Assembly (NCBI GenBank): GCA_016707205.1
Contig: JADJHZ010000004.1
Location: forward strand, 1 to 45,227
Reading direction: 5' to 3'
Length of the DNA: 45,227 bases
Source: Haliscomenobacter sp.
GTDB taxonomy: Bacteria > Bacteroidota > Bacteroidia > Chitinophagales > Saprospiraceae
Shown here piece by piece: positions 36,313 to 45,227 of the stretch. Each line of letters begins with the position of its first letter. Position 1 is the first letter of the stretch. The notes under the pieces are model-generated. The model saw only the letters and a program-made list of their open reading frames with translations. It was not told the origin of the DNA and made no database searches. Made by a program: the position numbers and the translations under genes.

Positions 36313-36362
36313 GGGGGCGAAAAGGCGAAAGGCATAAGGCGCAGGGGGTTATACATTTGGTT

Positions 36363-36662
36363 CTACCGGAGGATTTCCAGGCAATTCCCGTTTAGCTCAT
36401 ACCGGCAGCCGGAGGCTTTATCTGCGACGGTGCGGGCGCCAACGAATTCGAGGATGGGCAGGCGTTCGGAGAGCGGAAGACCGGTTTGGGCTTCCCACTG
36501 GCCTTCGTCGGGCACAAAGATCAGAGCAACTGCGTTTCCTCCGCCAAATTCCCAATAAAATCGGATCGTGTCCGGTCCATGGCGAAAAATAATCGTTCCG
36601 CCCCTGCCTTCGGTTTCGTACTCCAGGCGGGCGTGTTGATGGTATGGGTTAGGTAAGGACAT
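36363..36662 (-). CDS. Conserved hypothetical protein, 99 residues
   Basis: A small soluble protein (EYETEGRGGTIIFRHGPDTIRFYWEFGGGNAVALIFVP ...). No signal peptide, membrane helix or known catalytic motif. The even, ordered composition and a proper ATG suggest a real gene, and I have the impression of similar unnamed proteins in related genomes. It is 12 bases downstream of the small membrane protein gene, so the two likely form one unit. Confidence 0.68.
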   Translation of the reverse strand: MSLPNPYHQHARLEYETEGRGGTIIFRHGPDTIRFYWEFGGGNAVALIFVPDEGQWEAQTGLPLSERLPILEFVGARTVADKASGCRYELNGNCLEILR

Positions 36663-36674
36663 GGCGGGTCAAGT

Positions 36675-36959
36675 TTAATTCCACCGCGGTTTGAAAAGGA
36701 GAATCATAAGGATATAAAGAACATACATCAGTCCGGGGATAGCCAGGAGGCCCAGAACGATTTTGGCAACCAGAAGGTAGTGATGCGCCCGCAGCCAAAG
36801 GCTGCCCAGCATAATGACGGCAACCGCGCCCAGCAGAAGCAGCCAGATCCGGATGTTGAAAGACGATACGGTGCCGTCGGCCAAACCGACGAAAAAGAAG
36901 TACAGGATGACCAGGGAGATCAGGGCGTCGAAGCCCCATAAAATCCAGAAAAAATTCAT
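36675..36959 (-). CDS. Small integral membrane protein, 94 residues
   Basis: Three hydrophobic helices (about 4-25, 37-54, 62-90) with short polar turns and a basic end (KPRWN). No family recognised. It is encoded immediately upstream of the 99-residue hypothetical protein on the same strand. It interrupts the two arms of the polysaccharide locus but shows no link to glycan use. Confidence 0.68.
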   Translation of the reverse strand: MNFFWILWGFDALISLVILYFFFVGLADGTVSSFNIRIWLLLLGAVAVIMLGSLWLRAHHYLLVAKIVLGLLAIPGLMYVLYILMILLFKPRWN

Positions 36960-37023
36960 TGGCGTAGGATTAAAAAGGTTATGGCGGCTGGTTTGCGTAT
37001 ACCGCGAATGTCAGCTATACGAG

Positions 37024-38289
37024 CTATAAAACAATCACCTTTTTCGACATTGCAACCCGCTTGTCGCTAAGAAACACCATGTACACTCCCTTGGCTAAAT
37101 AGGAAATATCAACGGCCGCAGATTGGCTCATCGACGTTTGAATAAGGGCTTTTCCCGAACTATCCGTAATGCTGATCTTGTAGTTGCCCGGGTTCTTCGC
37201 ATAAATGTTTAGGGTCCCTTGGGCTGGGTTGGGGAATATACTAAACCCGGCATCATTTTCCTTCTCGTCCACGCCGGTTGCGGGACCTAATTCGTACACC
37301 CGCACCCAATCGATGAATACGGAGCAAGGAAACACCGCTTCTGCTCCAACCGCTCCGCCATACGTTTGCGGACCGCCGCCTACACCTGCGCTTAAAATGG
37401 CAAACATCTTGTGCTCGAAAGGGCGCCATTCGCTGAAATGATTGGAATACTCCGATACGCCCACTCGTTTTCCTGCGAAATTTAAAACCGCCAGTTCGTC
37501 CTTTCCGTCTTTTTTAAATGCGCTTCCGTCGTTCAGATAATGAATATGGTACACGTGGTCGTCTACAAAGAACTCTATCCGGTCCTGGTACCAGTCGATG
37601 CCATAGGTATGGAAACCGGCGCTCCCGGCATTGGGGTCGTCGTTTGCAGGCGGGTAGCCGCCATAACCGGGTTCCGAGGGGTTGGGAACGGCTTGATGGG
37701 CGTAACTATAATAGGCGGCCAGATGCCCATGGTTCCAGGACTGCCATTGGTTGTTTTCCCAGGACCAGGCATAGTGAACGCCTCCGAGGTTGTGGTAAGG
37801 GATGGCGCCCACATATTCCATAATATCAATTTCTCCGCCCTGAGGCCACATAAGCCAGCTCCAGCCCTGGGGCAATTCACTGGGCATCATCCAAAACGCG
37901 AACCCTTGCCCGGGGTATTTCACGTCCCTGGGGAAAACCCTGGCTACAATCCGGCAGCCTGGGCCCCAGGAGGCTTTCCCTGCGGTGTTGATCCTGCCGC
38001 TGGTATAGTTCCTGTCCTCATACCGTTCTTTTCGCGTGGTAATGGCCAGGCACCCGTCTTCTGCGCCCGGCACATTGCGCTGAAAATGAACATTCTCCAT
38101 CCGGTTGGTGGCCCGGTCAAGCTGCCCGGTGCCCCAATCCCCGTTTACTCCGGTACCCGTTTCAAAGCTCCATTTGGTTTGATCGAGGGAGTCGTGGTTG
38201 AAGTTATCTTCCCAGATTAATTTCCCGACCTGTGCGGAAAGAGGGTAATTGGCCAACAGGAATAAAATCAAAAAGGCTATATTTCTCAT
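37024..38289 (-). CDS. Secreted GH16 glycosidase with a type IX secretion C-terminal domain
   Basis: 421 residues from ATG 38289, chosen because a signal peptide begins there (AFLILFLLANYPLSAQ). The GH16 domain (about 24-345) starts LIWEDNFNHDSLD. It has the catalytic GGEIDIMEYVG with Glu153, Asp155 and Glu158, plus FHTYGIDWYQDRIEFFVDDH and FIDWVRVYEL. The C-terminal 70 residues (FSIFPNPAQGTLNIYAKN ... AKGVYMVFLSDKRVAMSKKVIVL) are a type A sorting domain for the type IX system. It differs from the other GH16 of the locus in export route and has no Calx-beta domain. It follows the acetylesterase gene by 69 bases in one operon. Confidence 0.93.
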   Translation of the reverse strand: MRNIAFLILFLLANYPLSAQVGKLIWEDNFNHDSLDQTKWSFETGTGVNGDWGTGQLDRATNRMENVHFQRNVPGAEDGCLAITTRKERYEDRNYTSGRINTAGKASWGPGCRIVARVFPRDVKYPGQGFAFWMMPSELPQGWSWLMWPQGGEIDIMEYVGAIPYHNLGGVHYAWSWENNQWQSWNHGHLAAYYSYAHQAVPNPSEPGYGGYPPANDDPNAGSAGFHTYGIDWYQDRIEFFVDDHVYHIHYLNDGSAFKKDGKDELAVLNFAGKRVGVSEYSNHFSEWRPFEHKMFAILSAGVGGGPQTYGGAVGAEAVFPCSVFIDWVRVYELGPATGVDEKENDAGFSIFPNPAQGTLNIYAKNPGNYKISITDSSGKALIQTSMSQSAAVDISYLAKGVYMVFLSDKRVAMSKKVIVL

Positions 38290-38358
38290 GGCGCTTTTTC
38301 TTTGAATAAAGAGGTTTGGCCCTTTTGAACGCGTTTTACGCACGCTTCCCAAGACCAT

Positions 38359-40323
38359 TTACTCAATCTGAAACGGCGACGCCGGCAACCCTTCCTTGTT
38401 GCACAAATTGGGGTTGTCGGGATTGTCGGCCCAGGCGTAGCGCACGTATTTGGGGTTGGGAATTTGCTCGCTCCACACGATCACCTTGTCCCCTTCTATT
38501 TTGGCGTTTGCCCAAACGAATTTTTTATCTGCTCCGGCAATGGCAAATTCGCTCAGCTCCCCGCCGTCGCTGGAAACGAGTCCGCCGCCCACGTTCGAAA
38601 AGGAGATTATAACCTTGGCGCCTTCGATTTGGTGTCCTTTGTACAATGGGCCGGAATGCACGATGTCCTCGCCGTAGGCCAGCTTCAACGCAGCTAAAGC
38701 CATGCGTTCTCCCACGTCTTTTTTGTTATCCGGGTGAATGTCGTTCCATTCGCCGAGGTCGATGTTAACGGTCATGGCCGTATTGGGTATGCTCAGCGCC
38801 TTGCGTTGCGACTCCCTCAGAGCCGCCCAGTTGCTTTCGGAGGGAAGGTAGGATACCTCCATAAAGTTGGGGAGTTGGGCATAGATAAAGGGGATTTCGG
38901 GGCGTTGGAACACTTCCCTCCAGCCGTCTATCAGGGCATGCAGGTAGCTTTCGTAGAGTTCCGGACGCCCGGCATTGCTCTCGCCTTGGTACCAGAGAAT
39001 GCCCTTTAGAGGAAATTGGGTATAAGGCGCCACCATGGCATTGTGCAGGGAAGCAGGCTCATTTTGGGGGTTAATTCTTCTTGCTCTGGGTTCATTGGAA
39101 TTGGGCCTTGGCATAGCCTGGAAGTTGAAGGGAGCAAATACCTCGCCTACCTTGTACTGCCAGTATCCCTTCAGGTCTACCGTGTCCTTTCCGGTGAAAA
39201 CGCAATACGGTTTGTCTGGCACAAAGCCGCCTTTTCCTGCGGTATTGGTTACCCGTACCACGAAGACATTTTTACCCGTCTGGAGCACTCCTGCCGGCAC
39301 GCGATACCTTCGCTGTGGATATTGGTAGGTCGTATTGCCCACCTTCTGCCCATTAATGTAAAGCTCGTCGGCATCGACAATCCGGCCGAGGAACACCCGG
39401 GCCTCTTTTCCTGCCATGGATGCAGGCAGGTCGATTTCCCTTCGGTACCAAACAACGCCGTTCAAATCTTTAACTCCCTGATCCTCCCAATAGCCGGGAA
39501 TGTTGATTGGACGCCAGTTTTTGGGCGAAAAATCAGTCGCATACCAGGGCTTCTCGCCGGTAAGCCCTTTGTCGGATGGCTTCGGAGGGGTTGGGTTGCC
39601 GGGGGGGCGGTTGCCCATCTGGCTGTTCACAAAAGCAGTGTCTTTGTTTTCTGCAATGATCTTAATTACGTCGGGAAAGGTTTTAAACCCTTCTTCGGGG
39701 GTCCAGGCCTCAATGGGCGTGCCGCCCACGCTGGCGTTGATCAGACCAATGGGGACGCGGTATTTTTCATAGATCTTTTTAGCAAAAAAATACGCTACGG
39801 CAGAGAAGGGCCGTACTTCTTCCAACACGGCTTTCCCCCAGTTTCCGCCGGGTAGATCGTCTTTGGGTCCAGCGATGCTGGTTGCCGTTGGAATTTTGAA
39901 ATGCCTGATTTCGGGATGGTTTGCCGAGGCAATCTCCTCGGCATAGGTCACATCGTGAATATCCATCTGGTGTACCATGTTGGATTGCCCGGCGCAAAGC
40001 CAAACATCGCCGACGAGGATATCTTTCACCTCCAGGGTGTTTTTTGCGCCCGAAACGCGCAGGGTATAAGGGCCTCCCGCCTTCATTTCTGGCAGGCTTA
40101 CCCTCCAGGTTCCTTGTTGGGATGTCTTGGTTTTATACGTTTTCCCGTTAAAGGAAACGATTACCTTTTCATTCGAATCCGCCCATCCCCAAACCGGTAT
40201 TTGGACTTCGCGTTGCAGAACCATGCCATCGCTAAGGAGCTTCGGGAGTTTAACTTCTGCAAAGGAAGTGGAAGCGGAAGTAGCCAGGATGAGCAGTGCG
40301 AATAACAGCTGAATGCGTTTCAT
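38359..40323 (-). CDS. SGNH-fold acetylesterase, sialate O-acetylesterase family
   Basis: 654 residues from ATG 40323, which begins a signal peptide (LLFALLILATSASTSFA). The family pattern is clear: LPKLLSDGMVLQREVQIPVWGW, the nucleophile in CAGQSNM (Ser114), SVGGTPIEAW, a jelly-roll insert like the sugar-binding domain of GH2 enzymes (YWEDQGVKDLNGVVWYRREIDLP ... ELYINGQKVG), the block KGILWYQGESNAG, and the catalytic Asp/His block NDIHPDNK. Substrate in this family varies, and removing acetyl or other esters from the target glycan is the likely task here. It is the first gene of a two-gene unit with the type IX GH16. Confidence 0.9.
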   Translation of the reverse strand: MKRIQLLFALLILATSASTSFAEVKLPKLLSDGMVLQREVQIPVWGWADSNEKVIVSFNGKTYKTKTSQQGTWRVSLPEMKAGGPYTLRVSGAKNTLEVKDILVGDVWLCAGQSNMVHQMDIHDVTYAEEIASANHPEIRHFKIPTATSIAGPKDDLPGGNWGKAVLEEVRPFSAVAYFFAKKIYEKYRVPIGLINASVGGTPIEAWTPEEGFKTFPDVIKIIAENKDTAFVNSQMGNRPPGNPTPPKPSDKGLTGEKPWYATDFSPKNWRPINIPGYWEDQGVKDLNGVVWYRREIDLPASMAGKEARVFLGRIVDADELYINGQKVGNTTYQYPQRRYRVPAGVLQTGKNVFVVRVTNTAGKGGFVPDKPYCVFTGKDTVDLKGYWQYKVGEVFAPFNFQAMPRPNSNEPRARRINPQNEPASLHNAMVAPYTQFPLKGILWYQGESNAGRPELYESYLHALIDGWREVFQRPEIPFIYAQLPNFMEVSYLPSESNWAALRESQRKALSIPNTAMTVNIDLGEWNDIHPDNKKDVGERMALAALKLAYGEDIVHSGPLYKGHQIEGAKVIISFSNVGGGLVSSDGGELSEFAIAGADKKFVWANAKIEGDKVIVWSEQIPNPKYVRYAWADNPDNPNLCNKEGLPASPFQIE

Positions 40324-40416
40324 GGATGTTTCATTTGTCTGAATGATCACGGCGGCGAATGTCCTCAAGTTATGGCTTTTCTACGCTGATTCCGTTCGAA
40401 AACGGTATTTTTATGC

Positions 40417-42738
40417 ATGGCAAAAGACGAACCCTGCACGGTATGTTATGGTATCCGGCACCACGGGCCCGGTTCGGCGCTTGCTTTAAAGCGGGCGTTG
40501 CTGGATTTTAGCCCGGATATTCTTTTGGTCGAAGCGCCACAGGAAGCAGAAGCGTTGTTTCCTCAGCTTTTGGCGCCAAAACTGGAGCTTCCCGTTGCAC
40601 TGCTGATTTATGGGGTCCCCGATGCCCGAAAAGCAGCCTACCTTCCCGTTGCGGAATTTTCCCCCGAACTCCAGGCAATCCGCTACGGAATTCAGGCCGG
40701 TATCCCCGTCCGGGCGATGGATCTTCCCATGTCCATGCAGTTTGGCCAGGAAAGCGGCTGGTCTGAGAATCCCGGAAAATCGGACATAGACCCGGTCCGA
40801 AAAGATCCCATGCGGACGCTTGCCCAACTTGCCGGATACGAGGATAGCGAACGGTGGTGGGATGCCATGTTTGAACAAATGGATAACCCAGCGTCCATTT
40901 TTGCCCTTATTTTGGAAATGATGTATGCGCTTCGCCAGGCGCAGGAAGGAGCAGAAAGCAGGGAAACACTGGTCCGGGAAGCATGGATGCGCCAGGTGGT
41001 CCGGCAGGCACAGAAAGAAGGATTTCAGCGCATCGCTATCGTTTGCGGCGCCTGGCACGCCCCGGTATTGGAAAGTACCAGCGATTTTTCCTTGAAATCC
41101 GACCTGGCGGCCATCCGCGGACTGAAAAAAGAAAAGGTGAAAGCGCTTTGGATTCCGTGGAGCTACGACCGGCTGGCGTTCCAGTCGGGCTATGGAGCCG
41201 GCGTGATCTCTCCTGCGTGGTACGCGTTGTTGTTTCAACGCCGCGACGCCCTGGCTGCCCGCTGGATGGTCCAGGCTGCCCGCCTGCTGCGCCAGGAACG
41301 ATTGGAAACGTCGCCGGCTCAGGTACAGGAGGCCGTGCGGCTGGCGGAAACCTTGGCCGCGCTGCGCCAAAAAAATGTTCCTGGACTTGAAGAACTGGAA
41401 GACGCCTGCATCGGCGTGTTGTGTCATGGACAAACGCTGCCTTTGGCCCTTATCCGCGAACGGCTGGTCATCGGCGTGAAGGTAGGGAAGGTACCTGCCG
41501 GAATGGGCGCCTCGCCTTTGCAACAGGATCTGGAACGAAGCGTAAAATCCGCCCGCCTCACCAGGGAGTACGGCGCTTCAGAAAAACTGACCAAAACCCT
41601 GGATCTGCGGACGCCGGCCAACTGGAGAGCAGGGTGTTTGCTACACCGGCTCCGATTGCTCGGGGTGCCTTGGGGCGAACCAGGTTCTATTCGGGGCGAC
41701 AGCCTGGGGTCGTTTAAAGAAGTGTGGAAGCTTAAATGGAAAGCCGAGTTCCTGATCCGCCTGATCCAGGCCGGGATCTGGGGGGTAACCATCCAGGAAG
41801 CCGCCAGAAATAAAGCGCTGGACCAAATAGAAAAAACCGCTTCATTGCCCGAAGCGCTGGAATTGCTCGACGAAATCCTGAAATCCGACCTTCCTGAAAT
41901 CGTCCCGGAGATGATTCGCAAAATCCAGGGTTTTGCGGCTTCTACCAGCGACATGGATTTGATGTTAGGTCGTTTCCTGTGCTGGTGCGCATCCTCCGCT
42001 ATGGAAGCGTCCGGAAAACCAACCTGGATGCCCTTGTCTCTCTGCGGCAGAGGTATTTACCGCGAATCTGCCTGGGGCTTCCGGATGCCGCCCGCAACAT
42101 GGACGAAGAAACTGCAAAAGAATGGCTTCATCTGATATTGGGAGTGCATCAGGCCGTCCATTTGCTTACGGATATACCCGGCCGGAGCGACTGGACAGAG
42201 GCGCTTGCCGGCCTTGCGCTTAGCGCCGAATCCCAACCCTTGCTGGCAGGACTTGCTACACGCCTTTTGGTGGAAGAAGGGGTATGGCAGGCGGGTTCAG
42301 CAGCGCAGGTATTTTCCCGGGCCTTGACCGGAGGGGCCGCAGGCGCTGCCAAGCGCCTTGTGGTTGGAGGGATTTACTCAAGGAAGCGCGCTGTTGCTTT
42401 TACATACTCCTTCGCTTTGGAATATAGTGGCGCAGTGGGTAGACGGCATCCCCCAAGAGGCATTTGTGCCGGTACTGCCGGTACTCCGGCGCGCCTTTTC
42501 GCGATTCTCAGCAGCAGAGCGGACGTTGATCTGGCAGCGGGTGCGGGAAGGCGAGGGCGCGTTTTCCTGGGCAAAGGCGATGAACGGATTGGATGAATCG
42601 CGCCTTCAACCGGTAACGTTAGCCTTGCATCGCCTGTTGGGCAACGACGCCGCAAGGCCCGAACAAACCTACTCTTCTTCGGAATCTTCTCCGGAGACAG
42701 GGGCTTCTAACCAAAAATTATTGACGCCCAATCCCTGA
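40417..42738 (+). CDS. DUF5682 family protein, two compensating frameshifts
   Basis: 773 residues if two indels are allowed. The family opening is VCYGIRHHGPGSALALKRALLDFSPDILLVEAPQEAEAL, followed by PVALLIYG and the later CGAWHAPVLE. This fold recalls ChaN/TraB-type domains with HHGPGSA as signature; function is unknown. The frame changes at about 41971 (LGR.. should continue as FPVLVRILRYGSVRKTN, one base missing) and returns at about 42354 (CTTGTGG, one T too many before WLEGFTQGSALLLLHTPSLWN). The last 70 bases overlap the convergent scpA and read like its shadow (TYSSSESSPETGAS), so the true C-terminus is uncertain. In other genomes DUF5682 genes often sit with MoxR-type ATPase and VWA genes; none is here. 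Confidence 0.75.
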
Positions 42739-43439
42739 ATAATCCGCACTTTTTGGAGATTGATCAACTCCAGCAGGGCAAGGAACGTAATAATGGCGTG
42801 GACACGGTCCCGGCATTCCCTAAAAACACCTTCAAAGCTCGCCTTTTGTTGTTGTTCTAACTGGAGCAGAATTTGGGATTGCTGATCCTCAATGGTGTAA
42901 TTGAACATCGCGATCTGATGCACGGCTTTGGGCGCCGGTTGCTCCAGGCGGTTCATGATCCGTTCGAATGCGCGTAGCAACTGGAACAAGGACAGCGATT
43001 CGAGCTCGGAATCGACCAGGGCTTTGGTGGCGAGTTGCTGCAGCTCGAGGGAAACATTGCCCCTGCCTTCCCGAAGCCATCGGTTTTCCTCCAGCAGCCT
43101 CATTTCCTCCAGGACGCTTTTGTACCGCTTGTACTCCAACAGTCGCTGAACCAGTTCTTCCCTCGGGTCAATTTCCTTGCCGTGCTCGTCGACTGGCTTG
43201 CGGGGCAACAGCATTTTGGCCTTGATGCGGCAAAGCGTCGCGGCGACCAGGATGAACTCGCTCGCCAGATCGATATTCAGGCGCTCCATTTGATGGATAT
43301 AGTCCAGAAAATCGTTCGTGATCTTGGCTATAGGAATGTTGTTGATATCCAGTTCATCCCGCTCGATGAAGAAAAGCAACAGGTCGAAAGGACCTTCAAA
43401 TTGAGGAAGCCGGATGGTAAAGGTGTCGTTTTGGGCCAT
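42669..43439 (-). CDS. scpA: Segregation and condensation protein A
   Basis: The kleisin subunit of the bacterial SMC-ScpAB condensin, needed for chromosome compaction and segregation. 256 residues, a normal length. It shows FTIRLPQFEGPFDLLLFFIERDELDINNIPIAKITNDFLDYI at the N-terminus, the helix DLASEFILVAATLCRIKAKMLLPR, and the C-terminal winged-helix region (VHAIITFLALLELINLQKVRI). It ends with an acidic tail (SGEDSEEE). Neither smc nor scpB is in the window. It converges on the DUF5682 gene with a 70-base overlap. Confidence 0.94.
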   Translation of the reverse strand: MAQNDTFTIRLPQFEGPFDLLLFFIERDELDINNIPIAKITNDFLDYIHQMERLNIDLASEFILVAATLCRIKAKMLLPRKPVDEHGKEIDPREELVQRLLEYKRYKSVLEEMRLLEENRWLREGRGNVSLELQQLATKALVDSELESLSLFQLLRAFERIMNRLEQPAPKAVHQIAMFNYTIEDQQSQILLQLEQQQKASFEGVFRECRDRVHAIITFLALLELINLQKVRIIQGLGVNNFWLEAPVSGEDSEEE

Positions 43440-43518
43440 AATACGGCAATATTGAACCGAAGGTACTTCTAAATCCGCAAATTTGTGAACACCTTTGCGC
43501 TAAGCGATTATCCTTGCT

Positions 43519-44238
43519 ATGAACCAAAAACCAGGCATACTCTTTCTTATCCCTACTCCTCTGGGAGAGGACACCCTCGCCGGAATATCGCCGGAATTGC
43601 TGGAGGTGGTGTTTGCCCTCGATTATTTCATTGTGGAACGCGGAAAAACAGCCCGGCGGTTTCTGAAAGCCATCCCATTTCCCCGCCCTTTGCAGTCCCT
43701 GGAATTTCAGGAACTCAATGAGCATACGCCCGACGCGGCGTTGGAGGGGTTGCTGGCGCCTGTACTCGCAGGCCGGGACGCAGGCCTGATGTCGGAAGCG
43801 GGCTGTCCTGCCGTAGCCGATCCGGGAAGCCCCCTGGTGCTGCTGGCCCACCGGATGGGGATCGAGGTCCGGCCTTTGGTTGGTCCGTCCTCCATCCTTC
43901 TCGCGCTTATGGCCTCGGGCTTGAACGGCCAGCGGTTCTGTTTTCATGGATACCTGACAGCCAAGAAAATGGACCTCGGGCGTCAGATCCGGCAGTTGGA
44001 AATGCAATCGGCCAAAGAACGCCAAACCCAGATCTTTATCGAAACCCCCTATCGGAGCCAGGCGATGCTCGAAATGCTGATCCGAACCCTTTCTCCGGGT
44101 AGTTGGCTTTCGGTAAGCGCCGGTCTGACGCTTCCTTCTCAATATATCCGAACGCAAACAGCGGCGAAGTGGAAAGCCCTTCATCCGCTGCCAGATCTGA
44201 ATAAACAACCGGCCGTTTTTCTGATTTTGGCGGTATAA
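43519..44238 (+). CDS. SAM-dependent methyltransferase of the TP_methylase/RsmI type
   Basis: 239 residues, shorter than E. coli RsmI (about 285) but typical of the Bacteroidota form. Motifs: LFLIPTPLGEDT at the start, FIVERGKTARRFL, DAGLMSEAGCPAVADPGSPLV (about 87-107), RPLVGPSSILLALMASGLNGQRFCFHGYL, then IFIETPYRS. RsmI 2'-O-methylates C1402 of 16S rRNA; whether this shorter group does the same is not certain. The C-terminal extension of full-length RsmI is missing. An 8-bp hairpin follows 3 bases after the stop. Confidence 0.88.
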   Translation: MNQKPGILFLIPTPLGEDTLAGISPELLEVVFALDYFIVERGKTARRFLKAIPFPRPLQSLEFQELNEHTPDAALEGLLAPVLAGRDAGLMSEAGCPAVADPGSPLVLLAHRMGIEVRPLVGPSSILLALMASGLNGQRFCFHGYLTAKKMDLGRQIRQLEMQSAKERQTQIFIETPYRSQAMLEMLIRTLSPGSWLSVSAGLTLPSQYIRTQTAAKWKALHPLPDLNKQPAVFLILAV

Positions 44239-44241
44239 AAT

Positions 44242-44264
44242 CTTAGTTTAGATTCAAAACTAAG
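44242..44264. repeat. 8-bp inverted repeat between the methyltransferase gene and nadA
   Basis: CTTAGTTT (44242-44249) and AAACTAAG (44257-44264) pair perfectly around AGATTCA. No T run follows, so termination is doubtful. It could be an operator for nadA, whose ATG is 70 bases on, or a weak terminator. Confidence 0.4.
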
Positions 44265-44334
44265 CAAACCATTTTGCAATTTTTGCGTTATATAAATGGG
44301 TTTTATTTCACGAAACGCCAGAAAACCAAACTAC

Positions 44335-45227
44335 ATGAGTGCCTTGGCCAAAGCAAAAAGCGAATTGGAGATAAAAGGGTTTCTCGACCTCGATGTCGAT
44401 CCTACGCTGGATCTGTTTGAAGCGATCCAGAAATTAAAGAAGGAAAAAAACGCCGTGATTCTGGCCCATTATTACCAGGAGCCGGATATTCAGGATATCG
44501 CGGATTTCATTGGAGACAGCTTGGGGTTGTCTCAAAAAGCAGCGAAAACAGAGGCCGATATCATTGTTTTTGCGGGGGTTCATTTTATGGCGGAAACAGC
44601 CAAAATGTTGTCTCCTGGGAAAAAAGTGCTTTTGCCCGACTTAAAAGCGGGGTGTTCGCTGGCGGATTCTGCTCCGGCGCCGTTGTTCCGGAAATTCAAG
44701 GAAAAATACCCGGACCATGTGGTGGTCAGTTATGTGAACTGCACCGCAGAGATGAAAACGATGACCGACATTTGCTGCACGTCTTCCAATGCAGTGCATA
44801 TCATTAACAGCATCCCCAAGGATCAGCCCATCATTTTTGCGCCGGATAAAAACTGGGGGCTTATTTACAGAAAAAAAACGGGTAGGAGATGGTCTTGCTG
44901 GAACGGCGCCTGCATCGTTCATGAAATTTTTTCAGCAGAAAAGATCGCCAAGTTGATGGTCCGCCATCCGGAAGCGCTGATGATCGCCCACCCGGAATGC
45001 GAAGCCCATATTCTCGAAAAAGCCGCGTTTATTGGATCGACTACCGGCCTGTTGAATTTTACAATCAACAGCGAAGCCAGGGAATTTATCGTGGCTACCG
45101 AATCCGGGATCATCCATCAAATGGAGAAAGCCTCCCGGAAAAAGTATTTATTCCTGCGCCCTCCAGACAATACGTGTGCGCATGCAATGAGTGCCCCTTA
45201 CATGCGCCTCAACACGCTGGAGAAACT
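44335..45227 (+). CDS. nadA: Quinolinate synthase, 3'-truncated by the window edge, with garbled segments
   Basis: Condenses iminoaspartate and dihydroxyacetone phosphate to quinolinate for NAD synthesis, using a [4Fe-4S] cluster. 297 codons are present; the family has about 310-340. Intact text: LAHYYQEPDIQDIADFIGDSLGLSQ, AGVHFMAETAKML, LPDLKAGCSLAD (first ligand Cys107), NGACIVHE (second ligand), AHPECEAHI, GSTTGLLNF. Three segments are shifted and then restored: DKNWGLIYRKKTGRRWSCW (44849-44898), KKYLFLRPPDN (45139-45170) and TCAHAMSAPYM (45175-45204). The family expectation is near DKNLGAYLQKKTGREMVLW, FIPAPPDN and TCACNECPYM. The frame stays open throughout, so the errors cancel. The third cluster Cys region is therefore misread as written. 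Confidence 0.9.
   Translation, partial: MSALAKAKSELEIKGFLDLDVDPTLDLFEAIQKLKKEKNAVILAHYYQEPDIQDIADFIGDSLGLSQKAAKTEADIIVFAGVHFMAETAKMLSPGKKVLLPDLKAGCSLADSAPAPLFRKFKEKYPDHVVVSYVNCTAEMKTMTDICCTSSNAVHIINSIPKDQPIIFAPDKNWGLIYRKKTGRRWSCWNGACIVHEIFSAEKIAKLMVRHPEALMIAHPECEAHILEKAAFIGSTTGLLNFTINSEAREFIVATESGIIHQMEKASRKKYLFLRPPDNTCAHAMSAPYMRLNTLEK

Noticed and set aside
40394..40410. CCGTT-CGAA-AACGG mini hairpin with T run before the DUF5682 gene
   Set aside because: The stem is only five pairs and ends a few bases before the ATG; too weak to call a terminator.
40486..41523. 345-codon frame antisense to the DUF5682 gene
   Set aside because: The plus-strand frame has the family signature HHGPGSA; the antisense frame is rich in His, Arg and Gln as expected of a shadow.
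1..45227. Search by eye for CRISPR arrays, tRNA, rRNA, transposases and phage genes
   Set aside because: No regularly spaced repeats, cloverleaf-like sequences, rRNA motifs or transposase motifs were seen. The S74 protein alone does not make a prophage, since no other phage gene is near it.

Overview
This window looks like chromosomal DNA from a member of the Bacteroidota, most likely Saprospiria (Saprospiraceae/Lewinella-like). The reasons are a SusC/SusD polysaccharide-utilisation locus, type IX secretion C-terminal domains, a peptidase-S74 tail-fibre-like protein, a membrane-spanning Y_Y_Y/LuxR hybrid regulator, A-rich gene leaders without clear Shine-Dalgarno sites, and TAnnTTTG-type promoter boxes. 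The lineage is inferred from gene content only. I saw no rRNA, tRNA, CRISPR array or insertion sequence.

Left end (1-7700): an RND efflux operon (membrane fusion protein, inner-membrane pump, TolC-like channel) and an M28 aminopeptidase are recognisable along their length, but all are broken by many single-base indels, often in homopolymers. Centre-left (7.8-18.0 kb): a serine hydrolase, a TonB-dependent receptor with one indel, and a block on the minus strand (S74 protein, a small type IX-secreted protein, a DUF6544-like protein, an SDR protein lacking the catalytic Tyr). proB-proA, the first two steps of proline synthesis, follow on the plus strand.

Iron and metal region (18.0-23.5 kb, minus strand): an arsenate-reductase-like phosphatase split at a run of nine A/T, then a tight four-gene ferrous-iron operon. 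That operon has a DtxR/MntR-type regulator, a membrane-anchored DtxR-like protein with two FeoA domains, a stand-alone FeoB GTPase and a stand-alone FeoB permease. A near-canonical DtxR box lies just upstream of the first gene. A small pore-loop-like membrane protein sits beyond it.

Polysaccharide locus (23.5-40.4 kb): a one-component membrane regulator diverges from susC-susD, two surface lipoproteins, a Calx-beta/GH16 lipoprotein and a GH30 lipoprotein. A convergent pair on the other strand (SGNH acetylesterase and a type IX-secreted GH16) completes it. The enzyme set points to a beta-1,3/1,6-glucan of laminarin or fungal type. A perfect hairpin separates the binding/uptake genes from the enzymes.

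Right end (40.4-45.2 kb): a DUF5682 protein with two indels, scpA, an RsmI-like methyltransferase, and nadA running off the end. nadA carries a dense set of mutually compensating indels that garble the third iron-sulphur ligand segment. Indels cluster at both ends and are rare between, so I read them mainly as low sequence quality at contig ends rather than gene decay.
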